Of a stretch of 64,000 bases of DNA, positions 37,001-49,476 are shown one piece after another (position 1 is the first letter of the stretch; the number at the start of each line of letters is the position of its first letter). The stretch is from contig NW_019775735.1 in the NCBI RefSeq assembly GCF_001039355.2, forward strand, positions 742,643 through 806,642, given 5' to 3'. The notes under the pieces were generated by a model. That model did not search any database. It saw only the letters and a list, made by a program, of their open reading frames with translations, and was not told the DNA's origin. The position numbers and the translations under genes are program-made. The DNA is from Lingula anatina (taxonomy: Eukaryota > Brachiopoda > Lingulata > Lingulida > Lingulidae).

Positions 37001-38473
37001 CCTTGCATTTATGTCCTCAACAAGATAGACCAGATTTCCATAGAGGTAAGCTTTCTGAACCCATATGTTTCTTTTTGCTAAAGATGGGAAGCTTTTTTAA
37101 CACAAAGATAATGAGAAAATTGAACGTTATACTGGATCTTACTTGAAATGTACTTTGTAATTCAAGTAAGATCCAGTATAAGATTCAATTTTCTCATTTT
37201 CTTGGTATACAACTGGTTGAACTAAGACATTCACTTTTTAACACAATTTAGGAACTTAATAAATAGATTAAAACCCTATTTTTAACATGAAATGTCATTT
37301 TTGAGCAAATAAAAATCTTTATCTTAAAATGTTTTGCACATTTGAATAAGATCGAATGATGATATTTCTGTTGTAAGACATTAAGTGGGAAATTGTTGAT
37401 TTCAGTGTTCATTTGTTACAATTATCTCAGAGTCTTCCTTAGCAGTGATGCATATTTTTCAGGAGCTTGATATAATCCATAAAGTCCCCCATACTGTGCC
37501 TATATCAGCTCACCACAAGTGGAATTTTGATGACCTTCTGGAAAAAATGTGGGAATACCTCAATTTAGTTAGGATGTGAGTATTTGTAGCATTTCAAAGG
37601 TATGGGAATTGTTTAAGAATTGTGGATCAGTAGATATTAATTTTATTATTATGTGTTCAATTGAGATGATATATTTAGACAATTAATTCCTTACTGAAAT
37701 CAAGACATTTCAACAAAGACAGTGTAGTTCCCTTGTCATGAGTGACCTTTGCTAGTCCCTGATGGACAACTATTCATTTATGTGAGCAGTAACGCAACAT
37801 CATCTTTCTTTTAACTTTGTGAGTACGGTATAAAATCTGAGAAATTCATACGATAGGTTAATAGTGAATTTTGTGGTTCCTTATTTTACTGCAACTCCTC
37901 CAAGATCACTATTTATTTAAAATTTTTTGTTAATCTTTGGTCTCTGATACGGAATATCTGATGTTTGGAAGTCTTAATTTTCACTAGACTTAGTCCTAAA
38001 CATTATTTTTTACAGTTACACCAAACCGAAAGGTCAGCTTCCAGATTACAGGTCTCCTGTCGTCCTAAGGTCTGGCAACACCTCTATAGAAGATTTCTGT
38101 AATAAATTACACAGGACTATCATCAAAGAATTTAAATAGTGAGTACTTATAAACTTGAATGTTTAATGTTTCAGAAAGAAGCAAAAGCTATAAAGGATTA
38201 AATGTAAATGATATATGTTCCAGTAAGGAAGAAGGGGTGCTTTTTATATTTGGGAATGGAAGTATTAAGATAAATGGAAATTATCTATTACTTTTGATTA
38301 ATGTGGTCCTGTGATGTTTGTTACTCTTTACCCTTTTTATCCACATCTTAATTGCACTTTTACATTATTCTAGTGCCATAGTGTGGGGCACCTCGGTAAA
38401 ATACCAGCCTCAAAAAGTAGGCAAAGATCACATTTTGCAAGATGAGGATGTGGTACAAATTGTTAAAAAGTGA
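34053..38473 (+). CDS. DRG1: Developmentally regulated GTP-binding protein 1
   Basis: Nine exons: 34053-34091, 34819-34984, 35422-35552, 35786-35855, 35994-36163, 36860-37045, 37463-37575, 38016-38138, 38374-38473; 365 residues, against 367 in human. It is an OBG-family GTPase that binds ZC3H15/DFRP1 and associates with ribosomes and microtubules. Motifs: N-terminal helix-turn-helix with a Gly-rich linker; P-loop GFPSVGKS (69-76); G2 threonines in TTLTTVPG; G3 DLPG (115-118); DRG-specific insert; G4 NKID (246-249); G5 SAHHKW (269-274); and a C-terminal TGS domain ending IVKK as in the family. Near-universal conservation makes this the most secure call in the window. It is head to head with 4E-T. 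The 3' end signals are at 39219-39230. Confidence 0.98.
34329..34366. repeat. C-rich simple sequence in DRG1 intron 1
   Basis: A run of C with interspersed A (cccccaccccc type) of about 38 bases, inside the intron 34092-34818. Confidence 0.85.
37111..37197. repeat. Near-perfect hairpin (inverted repeat) in DRG1 intron 6
   Basis: The arm at 37111-37147 and the arm at 37161-37197 are reverse complements over 37 bases with two mismatches, separated by a 13-base loop (37148-37160). Partial pairing continues a few bases beyond each arm. The outer sequence is A+T-rich; the stem core is actggatcttacttgaa. I found no clear target-site duplication. It could be a small foldback element or a hairpin RNA precursor. 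Confidence 0.9.
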
Positions 38474-39218
38474 GTGACACTATAAGTGGTTTCTGTTTAA
38501 TCAGACAAATATTTTTAAATATTTTTAAGAAGTAAATCTTTGTAAAAGACATTTGAATGGGAAAGTGATAAATGATTTAAATGGATCAGCCATTTTACAG
38601 TATTTCGCATATGGCAGGAACAAGGACATTTTCATACAAAATAGATCATTTGATTCAAATAGCATTAACAAAAAGGACCGATTGCAGCATTTTTCTTCTT
38701 TTAGGGTATGATCCTGACGGACATTTAAACAGAATATGGCTTTTCTTCTGAAGACTTTAGATCCCCAAAACCTCAAGCTATTGGGTGTACGTTTGGACAT
38801 GGAGATGACATTGTTTACTACTGTTCAAGAGTCAACAGTGGAAACGAACATAAGTAATCAGATCTGTTTCTAAGAAAAAAGCCTCCATGTAAAACAAAGA
38901 GTCAAAAGTACTATGGCTTTTTAAAACATTTTTTGCTACAAAAACGAAAGAAAAAATAAATTCTGCTTGGTTTTGAAGCAACAGCATTACGTATCATTAT
39001 TTTTGAAAATGTATGATGTAATGCAATCGGACACACTATGGTATCTCACAGACTGCTGGCAGTTATAACATTGCGGGCATGGAGGGAGCTGTAAGGCAAA
39101 AATTAAGTACTTGAAGTTGACATCAGTTGTCACGGATCTTAGTGAATGTAATTAAGGGTGCAAAATATGCATGTTTAACTGAACTTCATTCGTCTCTGAC
39201 ACTGGTGAAAGAGCATAA

Positions 39219-39230
39219 AATAAAAATAAA
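39219..39230 (+). terminator. Polyadenylation signals of DRG1
   Basis: Two adjacent AATAAA hexamers, about 750 bases after the stop codon, followed by a T-rich stretch. Confidence 0.6.
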
Positions 39231-39239
39231 TTATACATT

Positions 39240-40398
39240 TTCCTTTATTTCATCTTGCTTTTTATTTAACTGCCAAAAAAGTTGATCTTCAAATCAAGGA
39301 TGAATTAGATGTTAAATTAAGTTTAGTTTTTCAAATCAAACTACCAGTTCACTCATAAAAACTTCATAATTACCGTGATTTTGAATTGTTTTGACCTGTT
39401 CTTTGAACTCTGAAAAATGTTTCTTTAAGAAGTCTCTTTATACTTAGACAAATTCATTTGCAGCATCATTTAAATCATGATTATGATGTTTATGAATGTA
39501 AAAGCAATTGGATATTAAGCGTCTGCTGAGATACTGTCCAGATTCAGATTTTCTACCCGTCTCAGGGTACTGAATTTTTTTACACAGCATTTGCTGCAGG
39601 CATGGTTAACACACAGGCGGTCCTCGGGTTTTGCTAAGAGGGGGGGTTTGAGAAGCTAGGATTAAATAATGACCAGGCATCACGTGGCATATATAAAACC
39701 ATAGAGGAGGATGAATAACTACATGTTGACAAATTATTTGGTTTTTGTTTTGTTTTTCCTGATAATTATTTTAAGAATTATTTTAAGACTTGAAATTTAA
39801 CAATTAAAATTGTCCAAGTTATTGTGACCTGTGTGTTGTCCAATTTGGGAGCAGTAAGATATTTTTCTTGTGAGCTCTCAAAATTCTAACAACTCATAGT
39901 AACGCAAAGCGTGATGTTGGTATAAAAAGTTGTTTTATTTATTGGCCCTTTACACTATTTTTATACTACTGTGCTGTAGCCTATTTTGAAATGGGTTAGC
40001 ACGAAGGCTCTACGGAAACGTCTGAATTTTAAAAATTAAAGAAACCTGTCCTCGATTGTAAAATGCTGACCAACTGTTTTCCGCTATTCAGTTTGTGCCA
40101 CTACACATTAAGTCTATAATGAAGAACATGAACAAATACTGCGTTTTGTTCTCTCCATGATAATGACTCGTAATGGTCCCTGTCCTGTTTTGCCGGCTTC
40201 TTTCTAATCTAAAGGCATTCATTTTTGTAGCTGTTCGCTTCATAAAGTAAAGAGAATATCCGAATTGGATGAAAATTGCTGCCTTCATATCTAAGAAAAA
40301 ATATTAAAACCTACATTCCTTTTGCTTTTCCCTGAAAGCTTTACGTCACTTTTAAATGGTATATCAAATGATCAAAACCGTGGGCTAAACTGATTAAA
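39240..40398. other. Intergenic, DRG1 to ankyrin gene, including the ankyrin 3' UTR
   Basis: No coding sequence is recognised. A minus-strand AATAAA (TTTATT at 39934-39939) could end the ankyrin transcript, giving a 3' UTR of about 460 bases. The rest is unique A+T-rich sequence. Confidence 0.45.
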
Positions 40399-43192
40399 TT
40401 ACTTGTTCAGAATTTTAAGCAAATCGTCTGATTTGGCATAATATTTAGGGACATTTTCTTCTTTGTCCTTAATAGTCAGGTCTGCGCCTTTACCCACGAG
40501 CAATTTCGTAGTGCCAACTTTATTCTTCTGAACTGCTAAATGAAGTGGGGTGTATCCGCTGGCGTCTACGGCGTTAACATTTGCCCCCAACTCGATGAGG
40601 ACTTCTGCAGCCTGCGTATTTCCTTCTTGCGCCGCTAGATGGAGCGGCGACCATCCAGGATGGTCCTGGATATTAACGTCTCCACCATTGTTATGGAGGT
40701 ATCTAATCATGCTGGAGTGACCGCTTCGTGCTGCCTCGTGCATGGGAGTCTTTCCGCTGTTTTTCCTGACGTTGACGTCTGCTCCGTGTTTAAGTAAAAC
40801 TTCTGCTCGCTGTTTTTGCCCGTGTCTGGCAACAAAGTGGAGTGCAGTAGTACCTGAAATACAATTATATAAAAAATTCTTTCATTAAAAGAAAATGAAA
40901 TTGCCCCCTTTACCGATTGAATATAAGAGTCAATTTATAAAATTGTCCGGATAATTTTTATTCTGTAAAAGCAAAACTAGTTAAGGCGCTAAAAACTGCT
41001 TATTTCGCAGAAAAGTTCACTAACCAAATTCATGGGATTAACTAACCTTTTTGATCTCGATGCTCCACCTTGGCCCCCCTCTCCACTAGCATAGTAAACA
41101 CTGGGGTCGTGTCTAAGTACGACTGGGCACACTCCTGCATGGAGCTACGACCGAAATTGTTGACTGCATCTATGTCGGCTCCGCTGTCCAGCAGAATGCG
41201 GCTGCAGTCGGTACGCCCATTCTCTGAGGCCTTGTGGAGAGGACTCTGCAGGTATTTGTCCTGGAGGTTGACATTAGCCCCGTTGTCTACCAAAAGCTGC
41301 ACCACATTGGCGTGACCCTGCAACGAATCTTATATTGATGAGGATTTCTTTGAAAATAGGCCTATATGTATAACTATTTTTCATAACTATATTTATTTGA
41401 TTTTGTTTGGGATTTGGTTTGTTAACATTGACGTGTCCTCATGATGTTTTAAAAAATGTGCGCTCTTTGGTGCGCAAGTTCATCAACTGTCAGTAGGCCC
41501 TATTTTTCGTGTGGATAAATGTTAAAGATACTTGAGAATAGGTACAACATAACGGATCGAAACAATCGAAAGTGTTTGAAAAACTATTGTGAAACAAAAC
41601 AGTCATCTGCTAGAGGCTCTGTCACACCTAGCGTAAACAGATACGTATAGTATCGTATGTGACATCGATTATGCGCACAACTTTAAGCGTATGAAATCAG
41701 CGTATTAAAATGATAAAAGATATAAGCAGCGTATGCAATTGTTTTACAACCGGCGTACTCGAGGCGTATACGGCGTAACTCCAACGAACCCATTGCGTTT
41801 GTCTGCAAATTGGCAATTTTTCTCATACGTTCGTGCTATACGCTAGGTGCGAGAGTGCCTTAATCAAGCTGTCTGCCTGTAACATTTAACCTACTTGCCA
41901 AGCAGCCTCATGAATCGGTGACTTGTTCTCCTCGTCTACAATATTAACATCTGCTCCTTTGGAGACGAGAAGCTTGGCCGAGTCAAGATGGCCGAACTTG
42001 CAGGCTTGGTGCAGTGCAGAACAACCGGCTGGAAACACATCCACGCGTTCTCCAAGGCGTTTCTTTACATTTTTCGTTAACCTCAGGTTCACGTCTGCCC
42101 CTGTGTTGACTATTGCCTGCAAAGAAACCATTCTGATAAAGCCTTTGTGTTCATCCTGTAACATTCTACAACACTTGTAAGATCATAAGTCATCAGTTTT
42201 TATACTTTGCTCTGAAACTGGTAAAATGTGACAGTGAAACGTGACTTCTGCTTTGGGATCCTCCTGCCTAGCATAACCACTCCCAGCTTTGTGCGTCGAA
42301 AAGGTATATAATACGCAAGTAAAAGGTGTCGACGCTTCTGTTCAGTTTTCGCATACAGTTGTAAAGGGAGCAGCAGTTATTTGAACAAAAGAAAGAAAAA
42401 TCAATTATTGCATTTGCTGGTGACGGCGGGGGATCTTTAATGAACAATAGTCTATCACATACGCACTCTTAATAGAGAAATTAACATTCAGGTAAAACGC
42501 ATGATCTTTCTGAATTGATTCCCACCTGACCATTTCGAGTTTAATGCCTGATCTTTGAAGTGCTCTCCAAAACCTATCAACCTAAGCACTGTTGCATTTC
42601 AAGGTCAATTCAGACCACTGTGATAAGAAATGTAAAACAAAAATATCGTTTGTTTGCCTCTCGGTCATCCATTGCAACAGCTTTGTACCTTGTTTGTATG
42701 CCATATAATAAAATATAGAACAGCAACAAACAAACATATGGCATTTGTATTAGCAAAAGTTTCATAATGTATTTGAAACTCTGCAGCACATATGTACACG
42801 CACATGTGCGCCTTTTCCAATGGTTGAAAAGGGCATTAGAATGTGTGCTTGGTCGAGGAATCACTTTTACCTCTCTGAAACACAAGGTGATGGATGAGAT
42901 AAAGTGAAGCAGATGTTTTTTGCAATCTGCAATTATTACCAGAGCTAGCCATACTTACCTCTACTATCGACGTAATTCCTTTAGCCGCAGCGGCGTGGAG
43001 CGGTCGCAGCCCAAACTTATTCTCCATCTCACATATTTCTTTAGCCCATAATACATTGTCCCTAAGGATTCGTGTGCATTTTTGGTCCTTTTCCATCACC
43101 ACAGCTTCTATGAAGTCCTCATTGACCTTTTGGAGTGCTTCAAGGCTAGGCCTTTCCAGCGAATCAGATGGCTTAACAGGTTTTTGTGCCAT
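40399..43192 (-). CDS. Ankyrin-repeat protein
   Basis: Four exons in transcript order: 43192-42959, 42116-41895, 41317-41047, 40853-40399; 393 residues. A short non-repeat N-terminus (1 to about 60) is followed by nine or so ankyrin repeats to the end. Canonical units include HEAAWQGHANVVQLLVDNGA, which is read across the exon 2-3 junction and confirms the splice. Other units show GWSPLHLAAQEGN and GYTPLHLAVQKNK. The final residues (DDLLKILNK) form a helix with no SOCS box, death domain or membrane segment. The start is the first ATG in the frame; a TTG three codons upstream is not credible as a start. Function is probably protein-protein scaffolding in the cytosol. I do not recognise a specific orthologue. 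Confidence 0.9.
41614..41860. mobile_element. Small inverted-repeat element (MITE) in ankyrin intron
   Basis: The ends pair as imperfect inverted repeats: aggctctgtcacacctagcgta at the left (41614 onward) and the complement of aggcactctcgcacctagcgta at the right (to 41860), 18 of 22 matching. The 247 bases between are unusually rich in the words CGTA/TACG (about ten occurrences). It has no coding capacity and I could not identify a target duplication. It lies between exons 41895 and 41317. Confidence 0.55.
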
Positions 43193-44551
43193 TTTGCCCA
43201 ACGGTGGATGTATCTCTGTGGCGACTAAGAAAAGCGTGAACGACTAGTCCTCCTTGTAAAGTCGCTTTCCAATCTCCCTATTTGGTATTTTGTTTATACG
43301 ACGTTTACACAGAGAGCATAACGTATCATGCAACTGGTGTGTTCGATAATTTCGACATTTTAAACGACTCCGATCAAAGCAAAACCGACGCTTGCTTATC
43401 GATGTATTGGAAGACCACTTGTTTAGTTACTGAAGTGTGCAGAGTTAAATTGGAATTTCGATAGGGGCTATTGATTTTATAACAATTTCATTGTAAAGTC
43501 GTGTTTTCTTATGGCCTTTTATAGCTGCGTCACCTGTTACATCACACTAAGAAAGTCCTTGTTTCATGTTTGAAGAACTTTGACTAACGATATGTGACTT
43601 TTTTTTCTGCACAAATGAAGTCCTTCTTTTGATCAAAGTCAGCAACTTTGATAAAGTACATAAGGTATGCATCATTCGATACGATACGATAGATATTTGA
43701 ATTGAGCAAATGTATACGAATCACAATCAGGTGAAGCCTTATTGCCCGCACTAGGTCAAGCAAATGGTGTCATTGGTTGTATTTTCAGTCTGTTTTGAGG
43801 CCATGTTCTATACGTCAATTGAGGGACAGGTATTTGCCATGTAGCTTTATGTTTCGCAATGCATTGCGAAATACACGTCGTCTTCCATGTACTCTCAAGT
43901 GAATTGATCAGATCGTTGACATACACCCACAAAATGCTTTACAAGAGCGAATACATTGATCTGCGAAGAAAGTATTTAAAAACTACTATTGATAACCTTT
44001 GGAGAATCGAAAGGTGTCGGTCATGCGGCTGCATTTTACTGGCGTTTTTTTGTGCTCTCTCTGAAACCGCACGAGGTATTCTTTTTATATGTTCGGTCAA
44101 TTACTCAATTGTTCTCTTAAAAGGCGTGAAAGAATCACCTAAGTGCGACACCTTCACCCAACTGCCCCTAAACCTTTGGTTGTTTGGTTAGCCCTGTCCT
44201 GTACCAAAGTGTGCAAGTTACCAAACTAGGGTCACGAATGCGATAGATGAGATTGATGCGATGGGTGTGGTTATTGAGCGCTATACCACTGAGCGTGGGT
44301 TTTAAAATGCAATTCAGAAACAAGGATCAGGAAAAATACAAACTCTTTTCAAAATCTGGTCTCTTTGAAAAGCTGGGTTGACACTGAATCCACGAGGAAC
44401 CAGAACTTATATATTCAGATTCTCTAACCCATTTCATATTTCTCAAGCGTTAAACAATTAAACAAATCCGCGTCATAATCTCTGGTAAAGTGATACCAAC
44501 CTTAAAGGGAAAGTGAAACAAGTATGTCGTCTTCATGTTAAATGATAAATT
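43193..44551. other. Intergenic, upstream of the ankyrin gene
   Basis: No gene can be supported. A short gatac tandem (gatacgatacgatag) lies near 43679-43693. The ankyrin promoter should lie at the left edge; no TATA box is evident. Confidence 0.5.
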
Positions 44552-45378
44552 AAAACAATTTCTACACAATAAGCTGGAAGCGTACCTGAGAGCTTTCGTC
44601 CCAACACTTGGGACTTCATCAGTCACACTGAAGTTGCAGGACAGTGTATAGTGAGCAGTTTAGTAAGAACTGTTCAATATAACACTGTCCCAGGTGAGAG
44701 ACAGGTTGTGCCTCACCCGTCCTTGTTTAGTGAAGGTCTCTGGGCCCGAATGTACCGGTATATGGTTTCCTTCACCCCTCGATTGAACCATAATGGGTCG
44801 AGGTCTAAGACCTCCACATTGTCCCAACTGATGGTGTGATCAGGTGCCTCAAAACTGATGTGTCGAGAAACCTCAGATGTGTTGGAACAACTAGGTCTTC
44901 GGTGCTCATTAACTCTAGCCTTTAAAGACCTCAGTCTCACCAATGTATGTTTGGTTGCACCCATTGCCGGCATGTCCTTTGCATGGAATTTTGTAAATGG
45001 GCCCGCTGATGTCCTTTTTGTCAGTTTCATCCTTAGGGTGCCAAAGCATTTCCGGATCCTTCAGCGTCTGATGTGGTTTAAAGCTGACGTTGACTTTGTG
45101 CTTTTTTGAATATGCGCCTCAGTTGTTCAGACCTACCCCTCACATTAGGAACAACTATCGAGCCCCTCCCTTTGACCTCTGGATGTTCGTGAGAGGTCTT
45201 ATTCTAAGGACAATCTGGGTCTGTGGGTTCTAGGAAACTGTTGGAGACTTTACTAATTGCCTAGTCTGGATAGTGACATCTTTTCAATGCATCATTCACA
45301 CAGTTCAGTTCTTTACGTAACACAAGTGTTGGGACGAAAGCTCTCAACTAATTGTGTAGAAATTGAACAGTTTTAAAT
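44552..45378 (-). mobile_element. Penelope-like retroelement relic, GIY-YIG endonuclease end
   Basis: On the minus strand three broken frames line up with the C-terminus of Penelope-like elements. First comes VVPNVRGRSEQLRRIF (after RT), then YKIPC and TYIGET of the GIY-YIG domain, then ISWDNVEVLDLDPLWF with RGVKETIY and RPSLNKDG. Stops and at least two frameshifts separate them, so it is dead. Inverted copies of a short unit flank it: tgagagctttcgtcccaaca near 44592-44611 and its complement near 45326-45345, each next to matching sequence containing tttctacacaat. Such flanking fragments are common in this class. The RT domain is missing (5' truncated). Confidence 0.85.
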
Positions 45379-46677
45379 ATTATCATTATGAATAACACTA
45401 CTACACATATCAACTTTTATCAGATATAAGTCGTCTCTCCTTAAATCTAGAGAAAGACATAATCCAGCTACTTGAACAGTCTACTGGCATCTTTATAATT
45501 TAAAAAACATGGACAAGTGTTGGCAAGGCCCTTTTCATAATGATGTATTAATCATATTATTTCCAATCTGCAAAACAATGAAAGACAACTGATAGATAAT
45601 TCATCTATTTGTTTATTTGATTCTCAATTGCAAATATCAATACTAATTTTACGTCTACCTTTATATATCTTTATTTGCACCGTGAAACCAAATATAGCTG
45701 CATGAAAATGTTACCAAAGCGAGACATTTCTAGGTGTAGTAATCAAGCTTGGGTGTACCAACTAATTATAAAGAATTTACTTGTCATTACTAATTGGATT
45801 ATTGGTCACATACAATTATTATTATACAGTTACTAATACGCACTCGTTGTAAAAAGCACCTGTTTGGTTCGTTGGCATTTACTTGAATTTAATTGAACGA
45901 ATCTGAAATAAGATAATATCATTGCTCAATACTGTACCATAGGCACAATTACGTGTAAATATATAAACTACGCCTTTTCTGACGTATACACATAAATCTA
46001 TATATAATTTTCTGTTCATAGTATACCGAATACAATTTTCTTAATACTATATAAAGCATATCCCAAAATATCTCACATAGCCACTAGGTCCTTAATTAAC
46101 ATTCTACTAAATATCATATTCTGTGACTTAATATATACATATAATAGCATTCTGTATATCATCATATCTGTGAGGTATTTTAGGTTACGCCTTCTCCTTC
46201 TAACTTGGTTTTAGATACACAAACAAATATAAAATCTCTTCAAATGAAGAGAGCTAGCGTGGTTCGCTAGGTAAAAGTATGTGGGGTCAGTTGAATCACC
46301 GTCACTGACACTGCAGCTGGTGCTTTTTTCTTTGGATCGTAAGGTCCCTCTAGTATGCGCTTTCGGGTACGTTTCACTCATAACTTGCCTTCGTTTCACT
46401 TGGTAAACTAAAGACGACGCGGGGTCTGTTCTTTTCTCTGATCTATTTGATTTTGATATGTTTGAAACTAGAAGGAGGAAATTGCATCGGATCGGTTGAG
46501 ATCGGGTCGGTCTACATCAACAGCGACTCTTGGTGCCTCGAAGACACTGCTATCAAACATGTGCGGCGTCAGAGTTAGATGCTATCGTGATGGCAGTCAA
46601 GAAACCGTACATTTTTCTCTATTCTTTTTCTTCTCAGACGCACCAGTAGCGTCCGTCGGAGACGGTGGCGCCTCCTG
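45379..46677. other. Probable TRIM 3' UTR and intergenic sequence
   Basis: No separate gene is recognised. It is A+T-rich to about 46150, then of more even composition up to the TRIM stop. Minus-strand AATAAA candidates (TTTATT) occur near 45612 and 45668, so the TRIM 3' UTR may be about 1 kb. Confidence 0.4.
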
Positions 46678-49476
46678 TCATGGGCTGGAGTTGTCTTCTA
46701 AGCTGTCACCATGATAGACCTGGCTCTGACGCTCCACACGCCTGAAAGGTGGAGGGGGAGATGTGAACTCTCGTGACTTGCGGTTGCTCTCAAAACTGTC
46801 GCCTTCATTGCTGGCCCGATTCATACGCCGTCTTCTCTGTCGTCTGGTTACACGACTGTCTTCCTCGTCTTCCTGTTCGCCGTTCTCTTCGCGCATGCGT
46901 CTAGCCTGGCGTCTGCGCCGTTCCCGTTCTTCCCGAGACTCTTGAACGAGAGATGACTCCTCGGTGTCGGGGATCAGATTGACCGTCACGTCAACGACGT
47001 TAGCTGAAGTATTTTCTGGTGAAGGAACATCCGTTTGAAGTCCCACGGTGATGACGGTCGGCGGCACGGTGGCACAGTTTTTGTCGTTGGTGTTCGGTTT
47101 GTCGGTCATGGTTGTCTTCTCGCAGTTGGAAGCCGATGTGATGGAAGAATCTGTCTGCGTGTCTGTGGTGCGGACTTCTGGCTGTTCCTGCATGTCTCGA
47201 TACTCGGTGCTTGAACTTGAGGAGAAGGCTCTCCTGGCTCTGATTTTCGACATGGACAAGGGGCGATCCATATCTTGTATGTATCCCATATCTAGGGCTC
47301 CTGGCACGAACTGCACCTGCTTTCCTACAGTTGGTGGCAACGGCTTGAGGTCAAGATCAGATAAATTTCGCAACTTTTCCTGTACTTGATTTTTCAGCAG
47401 CAGAAGCTCAATATCCTTACCTTTGAGAATGAGCTCGGTGAGATTACACGTGCTCTTGAGACCTTCCAGTGTGATTTGCATGTCTGCCTTGCGATGGATG
47501 AACTCCATAAGGGCTGGCCCGTATAGGTTGTGCAGCTCCTCTATAAGCTGTTTCTCTCGGGTTCTGATTTCTGAAATGAACTGGATGGAGACATCTCTGA
47601 TCTTCTGTTCCGCCTGCTTCAGAGACTTGTCTGCTTTTGCGAGGGTGTCCAGTTGCTGTTCGTGTTTGTCCAGCTTGTCCTTGCACCCGTTCAGAAGTTT
47701 CTGAATGGAGTCTTTGTACGTCATGACGGCATCGCTAAAGTTGGAGATGTCGTGATCCTTGTGCTCATTAAAGGTGCACAGCACACAGACGCACGTCTCG
47801 CAAGGCTCACAGTAGAAACGCACCACTTCTTCAGGGTGATCTTTGCACTCCACATCCTTTTCGATTTCCACGTCGAAAATACTGTGGTTTTTAGTGACCT
47901 TGGTTTCTCTGTGAACCTCAACACACTGCTTACACAACAATTTGGCACAGTCTAAACACTTTGAGCTCGCTTCCCTATGTTTCTTGGCCACTAGTTTACA
48001 GATATCGCAAAAAGGAAACTTTGTAGGCTTTTGGCGTGTGATGACTTCTGTCAGGCTAGCAACCAGGAAGTTGTCTGGAAGCGCTTTTACCCCACCTGTC
48101 GGAAGATGGGTCCTTTTACGACACAGAGGGCATGTAAAATCCCTGTACTCGCTGTACTTCTTGTACGAACTTTCTGACATGGCATGGTTCTCGATACATG
48201 ACTCGCAAAATGTGTGCAAGCAGTTGAGACTTTTTGGTTCTTTGTATGTTTCTAGACATATTTTACACGTCAGAAACTCCTCGTTGATTTCCTGAGCTAG
48301 TTTTCCTGCAGAGTTCGCCATCAGGATGGGGGTGTATTCCTTTGTGGGCTCTGGGCTGTCCGACTTTTCGATGTCACTGGGGGAGATGCCTACTGTGTAC
48401 CTGCGGGAGCGGTACGACCTGCGATCGGGACTAGGCCGATCTGAATCGTTGCTCCCAAGGCCCAGTCTGAAAATGATAATAACATGCTTGGTTATATATA
48501 TATATATATATGATTTACCACCTTAAGGAACTGTAGTGATACCCACTTAGGTAATCAAGTTAATTTTTCAAATCATTTGTCTGTGTATACGAGTTTTTTA
48601 TTCGTGCATGTAAAATATATGAAAAGTTTCAGTTCATGTTTTCATTATTTACTTTTATTTAAGCCAAAAATATTACCTGATATTATTGTCATGTTATGAT
48701 TTATGGTTATTCATGCAGTTAAAATATCTCGTACACAATGTCCACTATCAACTCAAACAAACTTTGTGCATAAAAATTGAAATCTTGTGCATGTACTTAA
48801 AACGTTTGAGGCATTTGCTTTTGTCATATAATACTACAATTAAAAGAGTCGACAGCCCAGCACATGCATTAGACCACGCAGATACTAAAGGACCCACTCA
48901 GAATGAATACGGGAATAGGAGCAGTTGCTTGGATTTGTACCTAAATAAGAGCAGAAAAGTGCAAGTCATCGCCAATGTGCGCATGCAACACGCTTTATTT
49001 GAGTGTTATGGAAAAAATAGCCAGTAAAAACTCTTTTGACCACGTCCTGCTGGGCCTTGCATGCCATCCATGCCTCAGCCAGCTTAGCAAAGTGTACATG
49101 TACACGAAGCACTCAAACCGACGTGTTACCTTTAGACTACTTACACTGTGCTAGATAAAGAAGGTACATGTACCTGGATGTCGAAGGTAACGCCAGCAGT
49201 ACCATCGCCATCCATTAGACCCACACGCAAGATGTACAACTATATGGCATACATATACGTAACAGCGTGTTACTACGAAAGGGATATATATATATTTATA
49301 TTATTTAGGTAACAGTTCTAGATATCTAGGATTCTAGAAAAGGTTTCAGTGTCACAGAAAAGGGTTAGAAAGGTAAGATGATGTGACAGTTTGTATATGT
49401 TCACAGCAGTTCTAAAGGGATTTGCGTTGTACTCCACCGAAACCTACCTGTCTCGGTACGGTGAAGTTTCAGTCAT
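46678..49476 (-). CDS. TRIM/RBCC protein: RING, two B-boxes, coiled coil, disordered tail
   Basis: Two coding exons: 49476-49448 (MTETSPYRDR, last codon split) and 48466-46678; 605 residues. An internal Met59 with the RING directly after it is an alternative start (547 residues). Order: Ser/Arg-rich leader; RING C3HC4 (77-125, CKIC ... CLHTFC ... CPLC); B-box 1 (about 163-205); B-box 2 (about 215-253, CKDHPEEVVRFYC and HKDHDI); coiled coil (about 255-395); then a long low-complexity tail with Arg-rich RRRRQARRMR and Glu-rich EQEDEEDS segments ending DNSSP. No NHL, SPRY or filamin domain follows before the stop. It is likely a cytosolic E3 ubiquitin ligase that oligomerises through the coiled coil. 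Lineage-specific TRIM expansion is common in molluscs, so no orthologue is named. Confidence 0.9.
48497..48511. repeat. Short (TA)n run in TRIM intron
   Basis: A run of atatatat just upstream of the acceptor of the main TRIM exon (acceptor at 48467-48468). Confidence 0.8.

Noticed and set aside
37111-37197. DRG1 intron hairpin as a tRNA-like gene
   Set aside because: It is a single straight stem without cloverleaf arms or promoter boxes.
43859-44191. 110-codon plus-strand frame
   Set aside because: No domain, signal peptide or splice support, and no resemblance to a known family; likely chance.
47048-48295. Several long plus-strand frames opposite TRIM
   Set aside because: Antisense of a single long coding exon, with no domain, and the minus-strand RING/B-box reading is unambiguous.
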